A stretch of 64,000 nucleotides of DNA from NCBI RefSeq assembly GCF_022968135.1, contig NZ_JALJRA010000009.1, positions 124,001 through 188,000 on the forward strand, in the 5' to 3' direction. The translations under genes were made by a program, and so were the position numbers. The DNA is from Pseudorhizobium tarimense. Lineage in GTDB: Bacteria > Pseudomonadota > Alphaproteobacteria > Rhizobiales > Rhizobiaceae. The notes below the pieces were generated by a model. That model did not search any database. It worked only from the letters and a program-made list of their open reading frames with translations, and had not been told where the DNA came from. Shown one piece after another: positions 37,444 through 46,929 of this stretch (position 1 is the stretch's first letter; each line of letters starts with the position of its first letter).

Positions 37444-38418
37444 TCACTGTTGCATGGCGGCGTCGGTGATCTCGGTCGTGTAGGCGCCCTCGGGTTTCTT
37501 CGTGATGATGTTCTGGTCGAGCAATGCCTGGGCGGTTCGCTCGTAGACGGCCGGATCCAGCTTGCCCGTCGCATCGCCGATCAGTTTGGCGACCTCGCCC
37601 ATCATCCGCTTCTGGTGGTTCTCATCCTGGCCACCATTGTCCATGACGATTTCCGCAGCTTCTTCAGGGTTCTCCATGGCATATTTCCAACCCTTCATCG
37701 AGGCCCGGACGAACTTCACCATGTTCTCCTTGAACTCCGGATCCTGCAGCTTGTCTTCAAGAACGTAGAGCCCATCCTCCAGCAGGTCGTTGCCCATCTC
37801 CGTATAGTTGAACACCACCAGGTCCTCCGGCTTGAAGCCGGCATCGATTGCCTGCCAATACTCGTTGTAGGTCATGACCGAGATGCAGTCGGCCTGCTTC
37901 TGGACGAGCGGCTGGACGTCGAAACTCTGCTTCAGGACGTTCACGCCATCCGCTCCGCCCTCGGTGGATAAGCCCAGTTTGTTCATCCAGGCGAAGAAGG
38001 GGTATTCGTTGCCGAAGAACCAGACGCCAAGGGTGTGGCCCTTGAAGTCTGCCTCAGTTTGGATCGGGCCGTCCTTCGGGCAGATGAGTTGCAGGCCCGA
38101 TTTCTGAAAGGGCTGGGCGATGTTGACGAGCGACACGCCCTTTTCCCGGGCAACCAGCGCACCGCCCATCCAGGCGACGATGACGTCGGCGCCGCCGCCA
38201 GCAATCACCTGTTCCGGCGCAATGTCCGGACCGCCGGCCTTGATCTCGACATCAAGTCCCTCGTCCTCGTAGAAGCCTTTGTCCTGCGCCACGTAATAGC
38301 CGGCGAACTGAGACTGGGCGACCCATTTAAGCTGCAGGGTTATGTCCGCGGCCATGGCCGCCTGCGCTGCCGCAAGCGACATCGCACCCGCCATCAATGT
38401 CATAAGGATATTTCTCAT
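37444..38418 (-). CDS. ABC transporter substrate-binding protein, NMT1/THI5 type (probable pyrimidine uptake)
   Basis: 324 residues from the ATG at 38418 (AAGGATAA upstream); the ORF extends further but that part is basic and unlikely. Signal peptide to AAMAAD. NMT1/ThiY fold with LQLKWVAQSQFAGYYVAQDK, GFYEDEGLDVEIKAGGPD, GADVIVAWMGGALVAREKG and CPKDGPIQTEADFKGHTLGV. These proteins bind pyrimidine or thiamine-like compounds. The surrounding dihydropyrimidine genes make uracil, thymine, dihydropyrimidine or hydantoin the likely ligand (inference). Last gene of the ABC operon. Confidence 0.9.
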   Translation of the reverse strand: MRNILMTLMAGAMSLAAAQAAMAADITLQLKWVAQSQFAGYYVAQDKGFYEDEGLDVEIKAGGPDIAPEQVIAGGGADVIVAWMGGALVAREKGVSLVNIAQPFQKSGLQLICPKDGPIQTEADFKGHTLGVWFFGNEYPFFAWMNKLGLSTEGGADGVNVLKQSFDVQPLVQKQADCISVMTYNEYWQAIDAGFKPEDLVVFNYTEMGNDLLEDGLYVLEDKLQDPEFKENMVKFVRASMKGWKYAMENPEEAAEIVMDNGGQDENHQKRMMGEVAKLIGDATGKLDPAVYERTAQALLDQNIITKKPEGAYTTEITDAAMQQ

Positions 38419-38479
38419 TGTTCTTATCCTTTCCCTCTGAGGTTTCGCCGCCCTCCGTCGTTGCGGAAGGCGGAAACGT

Positions 38480-39607
38480 CTAGCCACCACGGTTAGACGG
38501 ATGCCAGAACGTCGTCGCCCGCTCGGCGAGCGCCACGACGCCATAAAAGACCGATCCGATAAGCGCCGCAACGGCGATCTCCGCCCAGACCATGTCAACA
38601 TTCATGCGGCCGATCTCGGTGGAGATCCGGAAGCCCATGCCGACGATCGGCGTGCCGAAGAACTCCGCGACGATCGCGCCGATCAGTGCCAGCGTCGAGT
38701 TGATCTTGAGCGCGTTGAAGATGAAGGGCATGGCGGCCGGCAACCTGAGCTTGCACAGTGTCTGCCAATAGCCGGAAGCATAGGAGCGCATGAGGTCGCG
38801 CTCGATGGACCCGGATGCACCGAGGCCAGCCACAGTATTTACGAGCATAGGGAAGAAGGTCATGACGATGACGACGGCTGCCTTCGACTGCCAGTCGAAG
38901 CCGAACCACATGACCATGATCGGCGCCACCCCGATGATAGGAAGAGCCGACATCAGATTGCCGATCGGCAGAAGGCCGCGCCGCAGGAAGGCCACTCGGT
39001 CCGCCAGGATGGCCACGATGAAGCCTGCGGCGCAGCCAACCAGGTAGCCGAACAGAACGGCCTTTAAGATGGTCTGGCGTACGTCGGCCGCCAGGATCGG
39101 GAGCGAACCGGTGATCCGATCCCATATCGCCGACGGTGGAGGCAGAAGGATAAAGGGGATGCCAGCCCCGCGTGTGATCGCTTCCCAGAGGATCAGGATC
39201 CACGCGCCGAAGATCGCCGGGATCAGCAAGCGGAGCGCCATGGTGAACTGGCGGCTGGATGGCTTGATCTCGGCGAGTTCTGAGATGCACCGCCAGCCAA
39301 GGAGCCAGCTTGCGGCGATCAGCAGGAAATAGGAGAGCCGCGCCTGGCCCTCGTTGCCGGAAATGCCGCCGATCAGAAGCCAGGCTGCAAGATGCGCCGT
39401 CACCAGCAGGACGGACACCCGCGCCAGCCGCCCGATTGGCAGAAAAGAGACGAGGGCGCCGATGGCGATCAGCAGCAGGATGAGCGCAGTGGTCTCCATG
39501 CCAAAGGGGAAAGGCGCGTCCGGTGCCAGAAGAGGCAGCCGCACCAGGGCGACAAGACAGAGGAGCAGGGTAAGGACGCCCTGCCCGGAGCGGAGGAGGA
39601 GGGTCAT
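38480..39607 (-). CDS. ABC transporter permease (pyrimidine-type importer), long form
   Basis: 375 residues from the ATG at 39607, which overlaps the previous permease stop (ATGA). About five extra N-terminal helices (to residue 135) precede a standard SsuC/TauC-type permease core with GYLVGCAAGFIVAILADRVA, the EAA loop (ERDLMRSYASGYWQTLCKLR, then LPAAMPFIFNALKI) and ALIGAIVAEFFGTPIVGMGF. Works with the neighbouring permease and ATPase. Confidence 0.9.
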   Translation of the reverse strand: MTLLLRSGQGVLTLLLCLVALVRLPLLAPDAPFPFGMETTALILLLIAIGALVSFLPIGRLARVSVLLVTAHLAAWLLIGGISGNEGQARLSYFLLIAASWLLGWRCISELAEIKPSSRQFTMALRLLIPAIFGAWILILWEAITRGAGIPFILLPPPSAIWDRITGSLPILAADVRQTILKAVLFGYLVGCAAGFIVAILADRVAFLRRGLLPIGNLMSALPIIGVAPIMVMWFGFDWQSKAAVVIVMTFFPMLVNTVAGLGASGSIERDLMRSYASGYWQTLCKLRLPAAMPFIFNALKINSTLALIGAIVAEFFGTPIVGMGFRISTEIGRMNVDMVWAEIAVAALIGSVFYGVVALAERATTFWHPSNRGG

Positions 39608-40488
39608 GTCGCCTGGACTCCCATCCGCCGATCCACCACGCGTCCTCCTATGCCAACAATCGTCACCAGCATGGCGGCCAGTAGCGAACCGGCGATCAGC
39701 GCTGCCCACATGTCGATCGTCTGGCTGTAATAGGACCCGGCGAGCAGCTTTGAGCCGATGCCGGCAGCGGCGCCTGTTGGAAGTTCGGCGACAATGGCGC
39801 CCACGAGGCTTGCGGCGACTGCGACCTTCATCGAGGTGAACAGGAAAGGCATGGAGGCCGGCATTCTGAGCTTCCAGAAGGTCTGCCAGGTGCTGGCATT
39901 GTAGGTTCGCATCAGGTCGAGATGGATAAGGTCCGGCGAGCGCAGGCCCTTCACCATACCGACTGCGACGGGGAAGAACGAAAGGTAGGTCGAAATCAGC
40001 GCCTTGGGGATCAGACCGGTGACATTCACCGCCGCCAGCACCACGACGACCATCGGCGCGATCGCCAAGATAGGCACCGTCTGCGAAGCGATGATCCAGG
40101 GCATCAGGCTGCGATCAAGCGCCTTCACATGCACGATCCCGACGGCGATCAGCACGCCGAGAGCCGTGCCGAACGCAAAACCTGCGAGCGTCGAGGAGAG
40201 CGTCACCCAGGAATGGTACACCAGGCTTCGGTTGCTCGTCACCTTGCGCAGGAAGGTGTTCTCGAACACATTCTGCACCACCTGGTGCGGCGCCGGCACC
40301 ACCGGCTTCGGCTGCGACAGTGTCTTGCCGACGAACTCCATCGTCGTCGACGTCACGTTACCGCGCCGGTCGAGATCGCGCTGGAACGGCGCGTTCATCC
40401 AGATGGCAGCCAGGTACCAGATCGCGATGATGATTGCGACAATGGTGAGAACGGGGACAATGCGGGAGGAGAGGCGTTCATTCCTCAT
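39604..40488 (-). CDS. ABC transporter permease (pyrimidine-type importer)
   Basis: 294 residues. N-terminal helix (VPVLTIVAIIIAIWYLAAIW), periplasmic segment, then permease core with HSWVTLSSTLAGFAFGTALG and the EAA loop (LHLDLMRTYNAS-like, TWQTFWKLRMPASMPFLFT). Overlaps both neighbours: its start is inside the end of the ATPase gene (11 bases) and its stop overlaps the next start. Confidence 0.92.
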   Translation of the reverse strand: MRNERLSSRIVPVLTIVAIIIAIWYLAAIWMNAPFQRDLDRRGNVTSTTMEFVGKTLSQPKPVVPAPHQVVQNVFENTFLRKVTSNRSLVYHSWVTLSSTLAGFAFGTALGVLIAVGIVHVKALDRSLMPWIIASQTVPILAIAPMVVVVLAAVNVTGLIPKALISTYLSFFPVAVGMVKGLRSPDLIHLDLMRTYNASTWQTFWKLRMPASMPFLFTSMKVAVAASLVGAIVAELPTGAAAGIGSKLLAGSYYSQTIDMWAALIAGSLLAAMLVTIVGIGGRVVDRRMGVQAT

Positions 40489-41269
40489 AGCTGTGCCCCG
40501 CCCTCAAGCCTTCACGCACCCGGTGGGCGATTGCCAGGAACTCCGGCGTCTCACGGATGTCCAGCGGCCGTTCGCGCGGCAGCGTCGACTCGATCACGTC
40601 CGTCACCCTGCCGGGGCGGGGCGACATGACGACGATCTTGGTGGAGAGATAGACGGCCTCCGGAATCGAATGGGTGACGAAGCAGATCGTCTTCTCCGTC
40701 GTCGCCCAGAGCTTCAGCAGTTGGGCGTTGAGGTGATCGCGGACGATCTCGTCCAGCGCCCCGAAGGGCTCGTCCATCAGCAGCAGGTCGGCGTCGAAGG
40801 CAAGTGCTCGGGCGATCGAGGCCCGCTGCTGCATGCCGCCGGAAAGCTGCCACGGATATTTGTTGCCGAAGCCCGCCAGGTTGACGAGGTCAAGCGTGCG
40901 TTGGACGCGCTGCTTCTGCTCGGCTTTCGAATATTCCATGATCTCGAGCGGCAGCGCGACGTTGTTCTCGATGGTCCGCCAAGGATAGAGCGCCGGCGCC
41001 TGGAAGACATAGCCGTAGGCTCGCGCCTTGCGTGCCTCTTCCGGCGTCATGCCGTTGACGCTGATTTCGCCGCCCGTGTTCTTCTCCAGGTCGGCGATGA
41101 CGCGAAGAAAGGTCGTCTTGCCGCAGCCGGAGGGGCCGATGAAGGAAACAAAATCGCCCTTTTCCACCTCCAGATCGACATCCGACAGCGCATGAACCGG
41201 GCCATCATTGGTCTGGAAGGTGAGGCCAAGCTTTCTGGCCGAGACGACGGAGGCAGGAGATGCGGTCAT
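40478..41269 (-). CDS. ABC transporter ATPase (nitrate/taurine/pyrimidine type)
   Basis: 263 residues from the ATG at 41269; an ATG at 41332 is possible but reads a His/Arg-rich leader with no ribosome site. Walker A GPSGCGKT, Q-loop YVFQAPALYPWRT, signature LSGGMQQRASIARAL, Walker B LLLMDEPFGALDEI, switch FVTHSIPEAVYLS. SsuB/TauB-like. First gene of the four-gene importer operon, divergent from the cupin gene. Confidence 0.93.
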   Translation of the reverse strand: MTASPASVVSARKLGLTFQTNDGPVHALSDVDLEVEKGDFVSFIGPSGCGKTTFLRVIADLEKNTGGEISVNGMTPEEARKARAYGYVFQAPALYPWRTIENNVALPLEIMEYSKAEQKQRVQRTLDLVNLAGFGNKYPWQLSGGMQQRASIARALAFDADLLLMDEPFGALDEIVRDHLNAQLLKLWATTEKTICFVTHSIPEAVYLSTKIVVMSPRPGRVTDVIESTLPRERPLDIRETPEFLAIAHRVREGLRAGHSYEE

Positions 41270-41396
41270 GCGGTGTGGCCAGCCATGAGTTCTGTGGGTG
41301 CGAAGATTGGTGCGCGTGATATGATCGGGCATCGCCGCGACCGTGATAATGTCCGCTCAAGAGGCGGTCGCGGGGTTCGGCCAAGGGAGAACGCGC

Positions 41397-41810
41397 ATGG
41401 ACGCATCATCGAAGCCAACCTGCCGGATCGTGAAGCCCGGCTCGACCTATGACGGCAAGCAGGGGCTCAGCTATTTCGAAGGCATCGCGGCGGAAACGGT
41501 CGGGTCGACCGGGATCTGCATGCACCTGCTCACTATCCCGCCGGGCGGGCGGGCGAAGGCCCATCTGCACCAGAGCCACGAGACGGCGATCTACATGCTC
41601 TCCGGCTCGGCCCACACCTGGTACGGCGACCGGCTGGAGCACCATGTCGTCGTCCATGCCGGCGAGCTCTTCTACATCCCCGCCGGCGTCCCGCACCTGC
41701 CCGCCAATCTCTCCAACACGCCCTGCACGGCAATCATCGCCCGGACAGATCCCAGCGAGCAGGAGAGCGTCGTGCTGTTGCCCGAACTGGATGCGCTGGT
41801 GGAGAACTAG
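41397..41810 (+). CDS. cupin-domain protein in the pyrimidine locus
   Basis: 137 residues from the ATG at 41397, with AAGGGAG 7 bases upstream. Single cupin: GGRAKAHLHQSHETAIYMLSG (His, His, Glu metal set) and ELFYIPAGVPHLPANLS (second motif His). Probably a metal-binding isomerase, dioxygenase or sensor-type cupin. Its substrate is unknown. It is convergent with dihydropyrimidinase and divergent from the ABC importer, so likely shares the locus function. Confidence 0.88.
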   Translation: MDASSKPTCRIVKPGSTYDGKQGLSYFEGIAAETVGSTGICMHLLTIPPGGRAKAHLHQSHETAIYMLSGSAHTWYGDRLEHHVVVHAGELFYIPAGVPHLPANLSNTPCTAIIARTDPSEQESVVLLPELDALVEN

Positions 41811-41824
41811 GGACATAAGCTCGT

Positions 41825-43279
41825 TTACACCCCGCTCGCCGGAATACCCGTTCGTTCCACCTTGCGTGGGGCCGTCAGTTCCTTCCAGGTCGAGAGCGCC
41901 TTGTTGACCGCCTGGAAGGGCTCGCGCTTGACGAACTTGCCGTGGCCTTCCTGCGTCTTGACCGTGCTTTCCTCGATGGCGACGACGCCGCGGGTCAGGG
42001 TGTAGCGCGGCAAGCCAGTCACCTGCTTGCCTTCGAAGACATTGTAGTCGATCGCCGACTGCTGGGACTTCGCCGAGATCGTCTTCGAGCGCTTCGGGTC
42101 CCAGACGACGATATCGGCATCCGCGCCGAGCAGGATCGCGCCCTTGCGGGGATAGACGTTGAGGATCTTTGCGACGTTCGTTGAGGTCACGGCAACGAAC
42201 TCGTTCATGGTGATGCGCCCGCTCGCCACGCCGTGGGTCCACAGCATCGGCATGCGGTCTTCCAAGCCCCCGGTTCCGTTTGGAATCTTGCGGAAGTCGC
42301 CGATGCCGGTGCGTTTCTGCTCGGTCGTGAAGGCGCAGTGATCGGTCGCCACCACCTGCAGCGAACCCGCCGAGAGGCCGGCCCAGAGCGAATCCTGGTG
42401 CTGCTTGTTGCGGAAGGGGGGGCTCATCACCCGGCGGGCGGCATGATCCCAGTCCTTGTCGAAATACTCGCTTTCGTCGAGCGTCAGGTGCTGGATCAGC
42501 GGCTCGCCATAGACGCGCATGCCGTTTTGCCGGGCCCGGCGGATCGCCTCGTGCGACTGCTCGCAGGAGGTGTGGACGACGTATAGGGGGGCGCCGGCCA
42601 TATCCGCGATGATGATGGCGCGGTTGGTGGCCTCGCCCTCGACGGAGGCGGGACGCGAATAGGCGTGCGCTTCCGGCCCGTCATTGCCTTCGTCCATCAG
42701 CTTCTGCTGCATGGCCGCGACGACATCGCCGTTCTCGGCATGGACAAGGGGCAGGGCGCCGAGCTCGGCACAGCGCGAGAAGGAGGCGAACATCTCGTCG
42801 TCGTTCACCATCAGCGCACCCTTGTAGGCCATGAAGTGCTTGAAGGTGTTGATGCCGTGGTTCAGCACCACCGCCTTCATCTCGTTGAAGACCTGCTCGC
42901 CCCACCAGGTGACCGACATGTGGAAGGAATAGTCGCAATTGGCGCGGGTGGACTTGTTGTCCCAGCGCTTCAGGGCATCAAGCAGCGACTGGCCGGGGTC
43001 CGGCAGGCAGAAGTCCACCACCATGGTCGTGCCGCCGGCAAGGGCCGCCCTGGTGCCGCTTTCAAAGTCATCGGCGGAATAGGTGCCCATGAAGGGCATT
43101 TCGAGGTGGACATGGGGGTCGATGCCGCCTGGCATGACATAGCAGCCGGAGGCGTCGAGAGTTTCGTCGCCGGAGAGGTTTGGGCCGATCTCGATGATCT
43201 TGCCACCATCGATCTTGACGTCGGCCTTGTAGGTCAGGTCGGCGGTGACGATGGTTCCGCCTTTGATCACTGTGCTCAT
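41825..43279 (-). CDS. dihydropyrimidinase (D-hydantoinase)
   Basis: 484 residues, amidohydrolase fold. Metal ligands His56 and His58 (GGIDPHVHLEMPF), carbamylated Lys147 (INTFKHFMAYKG), further His in PLVHAENGD and VHTSCEQSHEA, and Asp in VVATDHCAFTTEQK. Opens the dihydrouracil/dihydrothymine ring to N-carbamoyl-beta-amino acids; many also act on hydantoins. Second step of the reductive pyrimidine pathway. Length and motifs typical. Downstream of the hydrolase and a small gene on the same strand. Confidence 0.95.
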   Translation of the reverse strand: MSTVIKGGTIVTADLTYKADVKIDGGKIIEIGPNLSGDETLDASGCYVMPGGIDPHVHLEMPFMGTYSADDFESGTRAALAGGTTMVVDFCLPDPGQSLLDALKRWDNKSTRANCDYSFHMSVTWWGEQVFNEMKAVVLNHGINTFKHFMAYKGALMVNDDEMFASFSRCAELGALPLVHAENGDVVAAMQQKLMDEGNDGPEAHAYSRPASVEGEATNRAIIIADMAGAPLYVVHTSCEQSHEAIRRARQNGMRVYGEPLIQHLTLDESEYFDKDWDHAARRVMSPPFRNKQHQDSLWAGLSAGSLQVVATDHCAFTTEQKRTGIGDFRKIPNGTGGLEDRMPMLWTHGVASGRITMNEFVAVTSTNVAKILNVYPRKGAILLGADADIVVWDPKRSKTISAKSQQSAIDYNVFEGKQVTGLPRYTLTRGVVAIEESTVKTQEGHGKFVKREPFQAVNKALSTWKELTAPRKVERTGIPASGV

Positions 43280-43384
43280 GGTCCCGTTCCCTCTGTTCTT
43301 GTTTCAAGGGACCACCGGCCGCATGCGGGCCGGAGGCCCGATGCCTATTGTCCTGATCGTCGTCTGGTGTGATTGCTTGTCTGC

Positions 43385-43588
43385 TCAGGCTTCGAGCAGG
43401 CCGAGGCGTTTCTCAATTCTGGGTACGCGCTCGTCCATCCGATCAAGACGGTGCGACAGGTTCGCATACTGCTGTTCAAGAAAACCGAGCCTCGTCTTGA
43501 TCTCGCGCAGGTCTTCCGAGTGCTTTTCCTGCGTCGCACGGATGGCACGAAGATGCTCAAGGACAAGGTTTTCAGTTGCGGGGGACAT
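43385..43588 (-). CDS. small coiled-coil protein between the two pyrimidine hydrolases
   Basis: 67 residues, nearly all helical: TENLVLEHLRAIRATQEKHS, then EDLREIKTRLGFLEQQYANL and a Leu-rich end (RVPRIEKRLGLLEA). Looks like a short dimerising coiled coil. Such proteins are common as uncharacterised small genes. A GCGGGGGA stretch precedes the ATG. Function unknown; it may be a passenger. Confidence 0.7.
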   Translation of the reverse strand: MSPATENLVLEHLRAIRATQEKHSEDLREIKTRLGFLEQQYANLSHRLDRMDERVPRIEKRLGLLEA

Positions 43589-43637
43589 TCGCCAGGCTCC
43601 GCAGTTCGCGATGGCTTAGAATATAGTGGCGTTGGGC

Positions 43638-44891
43638 TCACTCGACAATCTCCGCGGTCTCCAGCACGGCGTAGAGGAGCACGTCGGCGCCGGCGCTTGC
43701 CCATTCCTTCGAGATATCCTCCGCCTCGTTGTGCGACAGCCCGCCGACGCAGGGACACATGACCATCGTCGCCGGCGCCACCTTGGCCGCCCAGCAGGCA
43801 TCATGACCGGCGCCGGAGATGATATCCATGTGGCTGTAGCCGAGCTTCTCGGCCGCCTCGCGGACGCGCCCGACCAGAACCGGATCGAAGGTCACCGGAT
43901 CGAAATGCCCGACGGCCTCCACGGAACAGCCGACGCCCAGGTCGTCGCAGATCTCGGCGGCCTTTTTCTCGATTTTTGCCCGCATCCGGTCGAGCTTCTC
44001 CTGACTCGGCGTACGGATGTCGACGGTGAAGACGACCTTGCCGGGGAGCACATTGCGTGAGTTCGGGGAGAAGAACATCTGTCCGACGCCGCCGACGGCG
44101 CCCGGCTGCTCGTTCATCGCCACCTCCTGCACCATCTCCAGGATACGGCTCATAGCAAGACCGGCATTGACGCGCATGGTCATCGGGGTGGAGCCGGTGT
44201 GGGCTTCCTTGCCCGTCAGCGTGAACTCCAGCCACCAGAGCCCCTGGCAGTGGGTGACGACGCCGATCTGCTTGTTCTCGGCCTCGAGGATCGGGCCCTG
44301 TTCGATATGATATTCAAAGTAGGCGTGCATCTTGCGCGCACCGACCTCTTCCTCGCCGACCCAGCCGATGCGCTGCAACTCGTCGCCGAAGCTCTTTCCT
44401 TCGGGGTCCTTGCGGGCATAGGCGTAGTCGAGGTCGTGGACGCCGGCGAAGACGCCCGAGGCGAGCATGGCCGGCGCAAAGCGGGCGCCTTCCTCGTTGG
44501 TCCAGTTGGCGACGACCACCGGGTGCTTCGTCTTGATGCCGAGGTCGTTCAGAGTGCGGACGACTTCCAAGCCGGATAGCACGCCGAGCACGCCGTCATA
44601 CTTGCCGCCGGTCGGCTGGGTGTCGAGGTGCGAACCGATGTATACCGGCAGCGCATCAGGGTCGGTGCCGGCGCGGGTCATGAACATGGTGCCCATCTTG
44701 TCGACGCCCATCGTCAGCCCCGCATCGTCGCACCATGTCTGGAAGAGCTTACGTCCCTCGGCATCCGCGTCCGTCAACGTCTGGCGATTGTTGCCGCCGG
44801 CGATGCCGGGGCCAATTTTCGCCATGTCCATGAGCGAATCCCACAACCTGTCGCCATTGATGCGCAGGTTCTCGCCGGGTGCTGCCACCAT
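43638..44891 (-). CDS. Zn-dependent N-carbamoyl-amino-acid hydrolase (beta-ureidopropionase / allantoate-amidohydrolase family)
   Basis: 417 residues from the ATG at 44891 (AGGTGAGG upstream; ATG at 44900 is possible). M20/M28-type fold: YIGSHLDTQPTGGKYDGVLG with metal His and Asp, VVVANWTNEEGARFAPAMLA with catalytic Glu pair, HIEQGPILEAE, and SGAGHDACWAAKVAPATMV. Releases ammonia and CO2 from N-carbamoyl-beta-alanine, the third pathway step (inference from context; allantoate is an alternative substrate). Divergent from the RutR-like regulator, with a likely operator between. Confidence 0.92.
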   Translation of the reverse strand: MVAAPGENLRINGDRLWDSLMDMAKIGPGIAGGNNRQTLTDADAEGRKLFQTWCDDAGLTMGVDKMGTMFMTRAGTDPDALPVYIGSHLDTQPTGGKYDGVLGVLSGLEVVRTLNDLGIKTKHPVVVANWTNEEGARFAPAMLASGVFAGVHDLDYAYARKDPEGKSFGDELQRIGWVGEEEVGARKMHAYFEYHIEQGPILEAENKQIGVVTHCQGLWWLEFTLTGKEAHTGSTPMTMRVNAGLAMSRILEMVQEVAMNEQPGAVGGVGQMFFSPNSRNVLPGKVVFTVDIRTPSQEKLDRMRAKIEKKAAEICDDLGVGCSVEAVGHFDPVTFDPVLVGRVREAAEKLGYSHMDIISGAGHDACWAAKVAPATMVMCPCVGGLSHNEAEDISKEWASAGADVLLYAVLETAEIVE

Positions 44892-45013
44892 CAGCCACAT
44901 CCTCACCTGTTTGAGCCGCTTTGGCGGCTTATGCTGTTCCCGCCGGTTCTCTGTTTCCTGCCCCGTCAGCAGTGAAACTCAACATTGCCTTTGTTGGACT
45001 TGTCGCTGATAAT

Positions 45014-45029
45014 TTGACCGGTTGGTAAA
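45014..45029. promoter_or_regulatory. RutR-like operator between hydrolase and tetR genes
   Basis: TTGACCGGTTGGTAAA: 12 of 14 fixed positions match the E. coli RutR site TTGACCA-NN-TGGTCAA. It sits midway in the divergent interval 44892-45143. A similar 16-mer lies upstream of the dehydrogenase genes at 54528-54543, including the shared GGTAAAA end. Confidence 0.65.
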
Positions 45030-45143
45030 AACATACAATTTCCGCGCCGCCACTCAAGACGAAAATCACGAAAAGTCGCCAGCAGTGCCAAAAGCGCCTG
45101 AGGCAGGCGGCGGAAGCGCAACGACAGGGGATGACGAGAGGGG

Positions 45144-45797
45144 ATGGCTGTACCACGGGCGGCAAAGACGCAGCGGCGGACGCGGATCCAGGAAGAAAAG
45201 GAAGAGCGCATCCTTGATGCCGCGCTCGACGTCTTCTCCTCCAGCGGCTTCCGGGGCACCACGATCGACCAGATCGCCGAAGTCGCGGGCATGTCTAAGC
45301 CGAACCTCCTCTACTATTTTCGCACGAAGGAAGCGATCCACCGCACACTTCTGGAGCGGATGCTGTTCACCTGGCTCGACCCGCTGCAGGCCTTTGACGC
45401 CGATGGCGACCCGGAGTCGGAGATCCGCTCCTATATCCGCCGCAAGCTCGAGATGTCTCGCGACTTTCCTCGGGAGAGCCGGCTCTTCGCCAACGAGATC
45501 CTGCAGGGAGCACCGCATATCGAGGACGAATTGAAAGGCCCGCTGAAGGCTCTCGTCGATGAAAAGGCTGAGGTCATCCGGGCCTGGATCAAGGCCGGCA
45601 AGCTTGCGCGATGCGACCCGTACCACCTGATCTTTTCCATCTGGGCGACGACGCAGCATTATGCGGATTTCGACGTCCAGGTGCGTGCCGTGCTTGGGGA
45701 AAGGCGGGCAGGCGAGGGCCGCTTCGAGGATGCGGCCCGCTACCTCGAGCAGTTGTTCATGTCCGGCCTGAAGATCGGGATTCAGTCAGAGCCGTGA
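45144..45797 (+). CDS. TetR-family regulator, RutR-like
   Basis: 217 residues. The N-terminal TetR helix-turn-helix (about 18-65) reads ILDAALDVFSSSGFRGTTID, then QIAEVAGMSKPNLLYYFRTK. The C-terminal domain matches the RutR type (FANEILQGAPHIEDEL, IWATTQHYADFDVQV). RutR senses uracil/thymine and represses pyrimidine catabolic genes in E. coli (family knowledge). Position and two matching operators support the same job here. It is divergent from the hydrolase gene. Confidence 0.9.
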   Translation: MAVPRAAKTQRRTRIQEEKEERILDAALDVFSSSGFRGTTIDQIAEVAGMSKPNLLYYFRTKEAIHRTLLERMLFTWLDPLQAFDADGDPESEIRSYIRRKLEMSRDFPRESRLFANEILQGAPHIEDELKGPLKALVDEKAEVIRAWIKAGKLARCDPYHLIFSIWATTQHYADFDVQVRAVLGERRAGEGRFEDAARYLEQLFMSGLKIGIQSEP

Positions 45798-45798
45798 T

Positions 45799-46824
45799 CT
45801 AGAAGCCTGTGAGTTTCACCATGGCCAAGCCAAAGACGGAAATGAAGAGCCAGCCGAAGGCGCCGAGCGCCAGCGGGCGGACCCCTTGGGCCTTCAGCCG
45901 CGCCAGATTGGTGTGCAGCCCCATGGCCGCAAGTCCCGTGGAAAGCAGGAATGTCGTGAGGAGGCCCGTTACCGCCTGCGCTTCTGCAGGGATATCGAAG
46001 CCACTGTTGAAGAGAACCATCGCGATAAAGCCGAGCACGAACCAAGGTGTCGGGGCTGAGGCCGCCGATCCACCGCCTGCAGCGCGGCGTGCAGCAATCG
46101 CCATCGTCATGACCAGCGGGGCAAGCAGCACGACCCGCGTCAGCTTAGCGATCGTGCCTGACTGGCCCGCCACGTCGCCGCCCTGGAAGGCTGCGGCGAC
46201 CACCTGGGCCACCTCGTGGATGGTGGCCCCGGTCCAGACGCCATAGCCGGTGGCGTCGAGCGGCAGCACGCCGGCGATTAGCGGAAACAGCAGCATTGAG
46301 ACGGAACCGAAAATGGTGACGCAGGCGACGGCGTAGGCCACCTGCTCATCACGGCCCCGTGCCACCGTGTTTGCCGCAATCACGGCCGAGGCGCCGCAAA
46401 CCGAGGTGCCGGCGGCGATGAGGTCGGTCAATGCCGGGTCGACGCCCATGGCGCGCCCCGCAAGGCGGATGGCGACGAAGGTGACCGTCAGCGTCACCGT
46501 GACGGCAGCCAGTCCACCGATGCCGAGGGAGAGGATCTGTCCAAGCGTCACCTGCAGACCGAGGAGAACGATACCGGCGCGCAGCAGGCGTCGCATGGCG
46601 AAGGCGATCCCGTGCGACGAGCTTGCAGGAAGCCGAATGACATTGCCGAGCGCCATTCCCATCACGATCGACAGGATCAGCGGGCTCAGCCACTGCCAGC
46701 CGCTGGCCGTTCGGAACGCCATCGCTGAAAGAGCGATCCCAGCGGTCAACAAAAGTCCATTCAGGAGGGGGTGAGAAAAGCGCGCGGAATGAGTTTGTTG
46801 ATGTTCGGCCAGAGTGTCATGCAT
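45799..46824 (-). CDS. YeiH/UPF0324-family membrane transporter
   Basis: 341 residues, about ten membrane helices. Family motifs LILSIVMGMALGNVIRLP, LLRAGIVLLGLQVTLGQIL, AAGTSVCGASAVIAANTVAR and VWTGATIHEVAQVVAAAFQG. The family is annotated as putative sulfate exporters; substrate uncertain. Divergent from a LysR gene, the usual yeiE/yeiH arrangement. Confidence 0.92.
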   Translation of the reverse strand: MHDTLAEHQQTHSARFSHPLLNGLLLTAGIALSAMAFRTASGWQWLSPLILSIVMGMALGNVIRLPASSSHGIAFAMRRLLRAGIVLLGLQVTLGQILSLGIGGLAAVTVTLTVTFVAIRLAGRAMGVDPALTDLIAAGTSVCGASAVIAANTVARGRDEQVAYAVACVTIFGSVSMLLFPLIAGVLPLDATGYGVWTGATIHEVAQVVAAAFQGGDVAGQSGTIAKLTRVVLLAPLVMTMAIAARRAAGGGSAASAPTPWFVLGFIAMVLFNSGFDIPAEAQAVTGLLTTFLLSTGLAAMGLHTNLARLKAQGVRPLALGAFGWLFISVFGLAMVKLTGF

Positions 46825-46929
46825 ATTCTAAATCTCGTTCTAATCATGCAAATCCATTCTCATCCACTTCCAAACACAATTCCAACGCGTAATATCGCTC
46901 CTATTGATCGATAATGTCGAACGGTTGCG

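Noticed and set aside
43613..43804. short frames around the end of the hydrolase gene
   Set aside because: Shadows of the carbamoyl hydrolase with no start signals.
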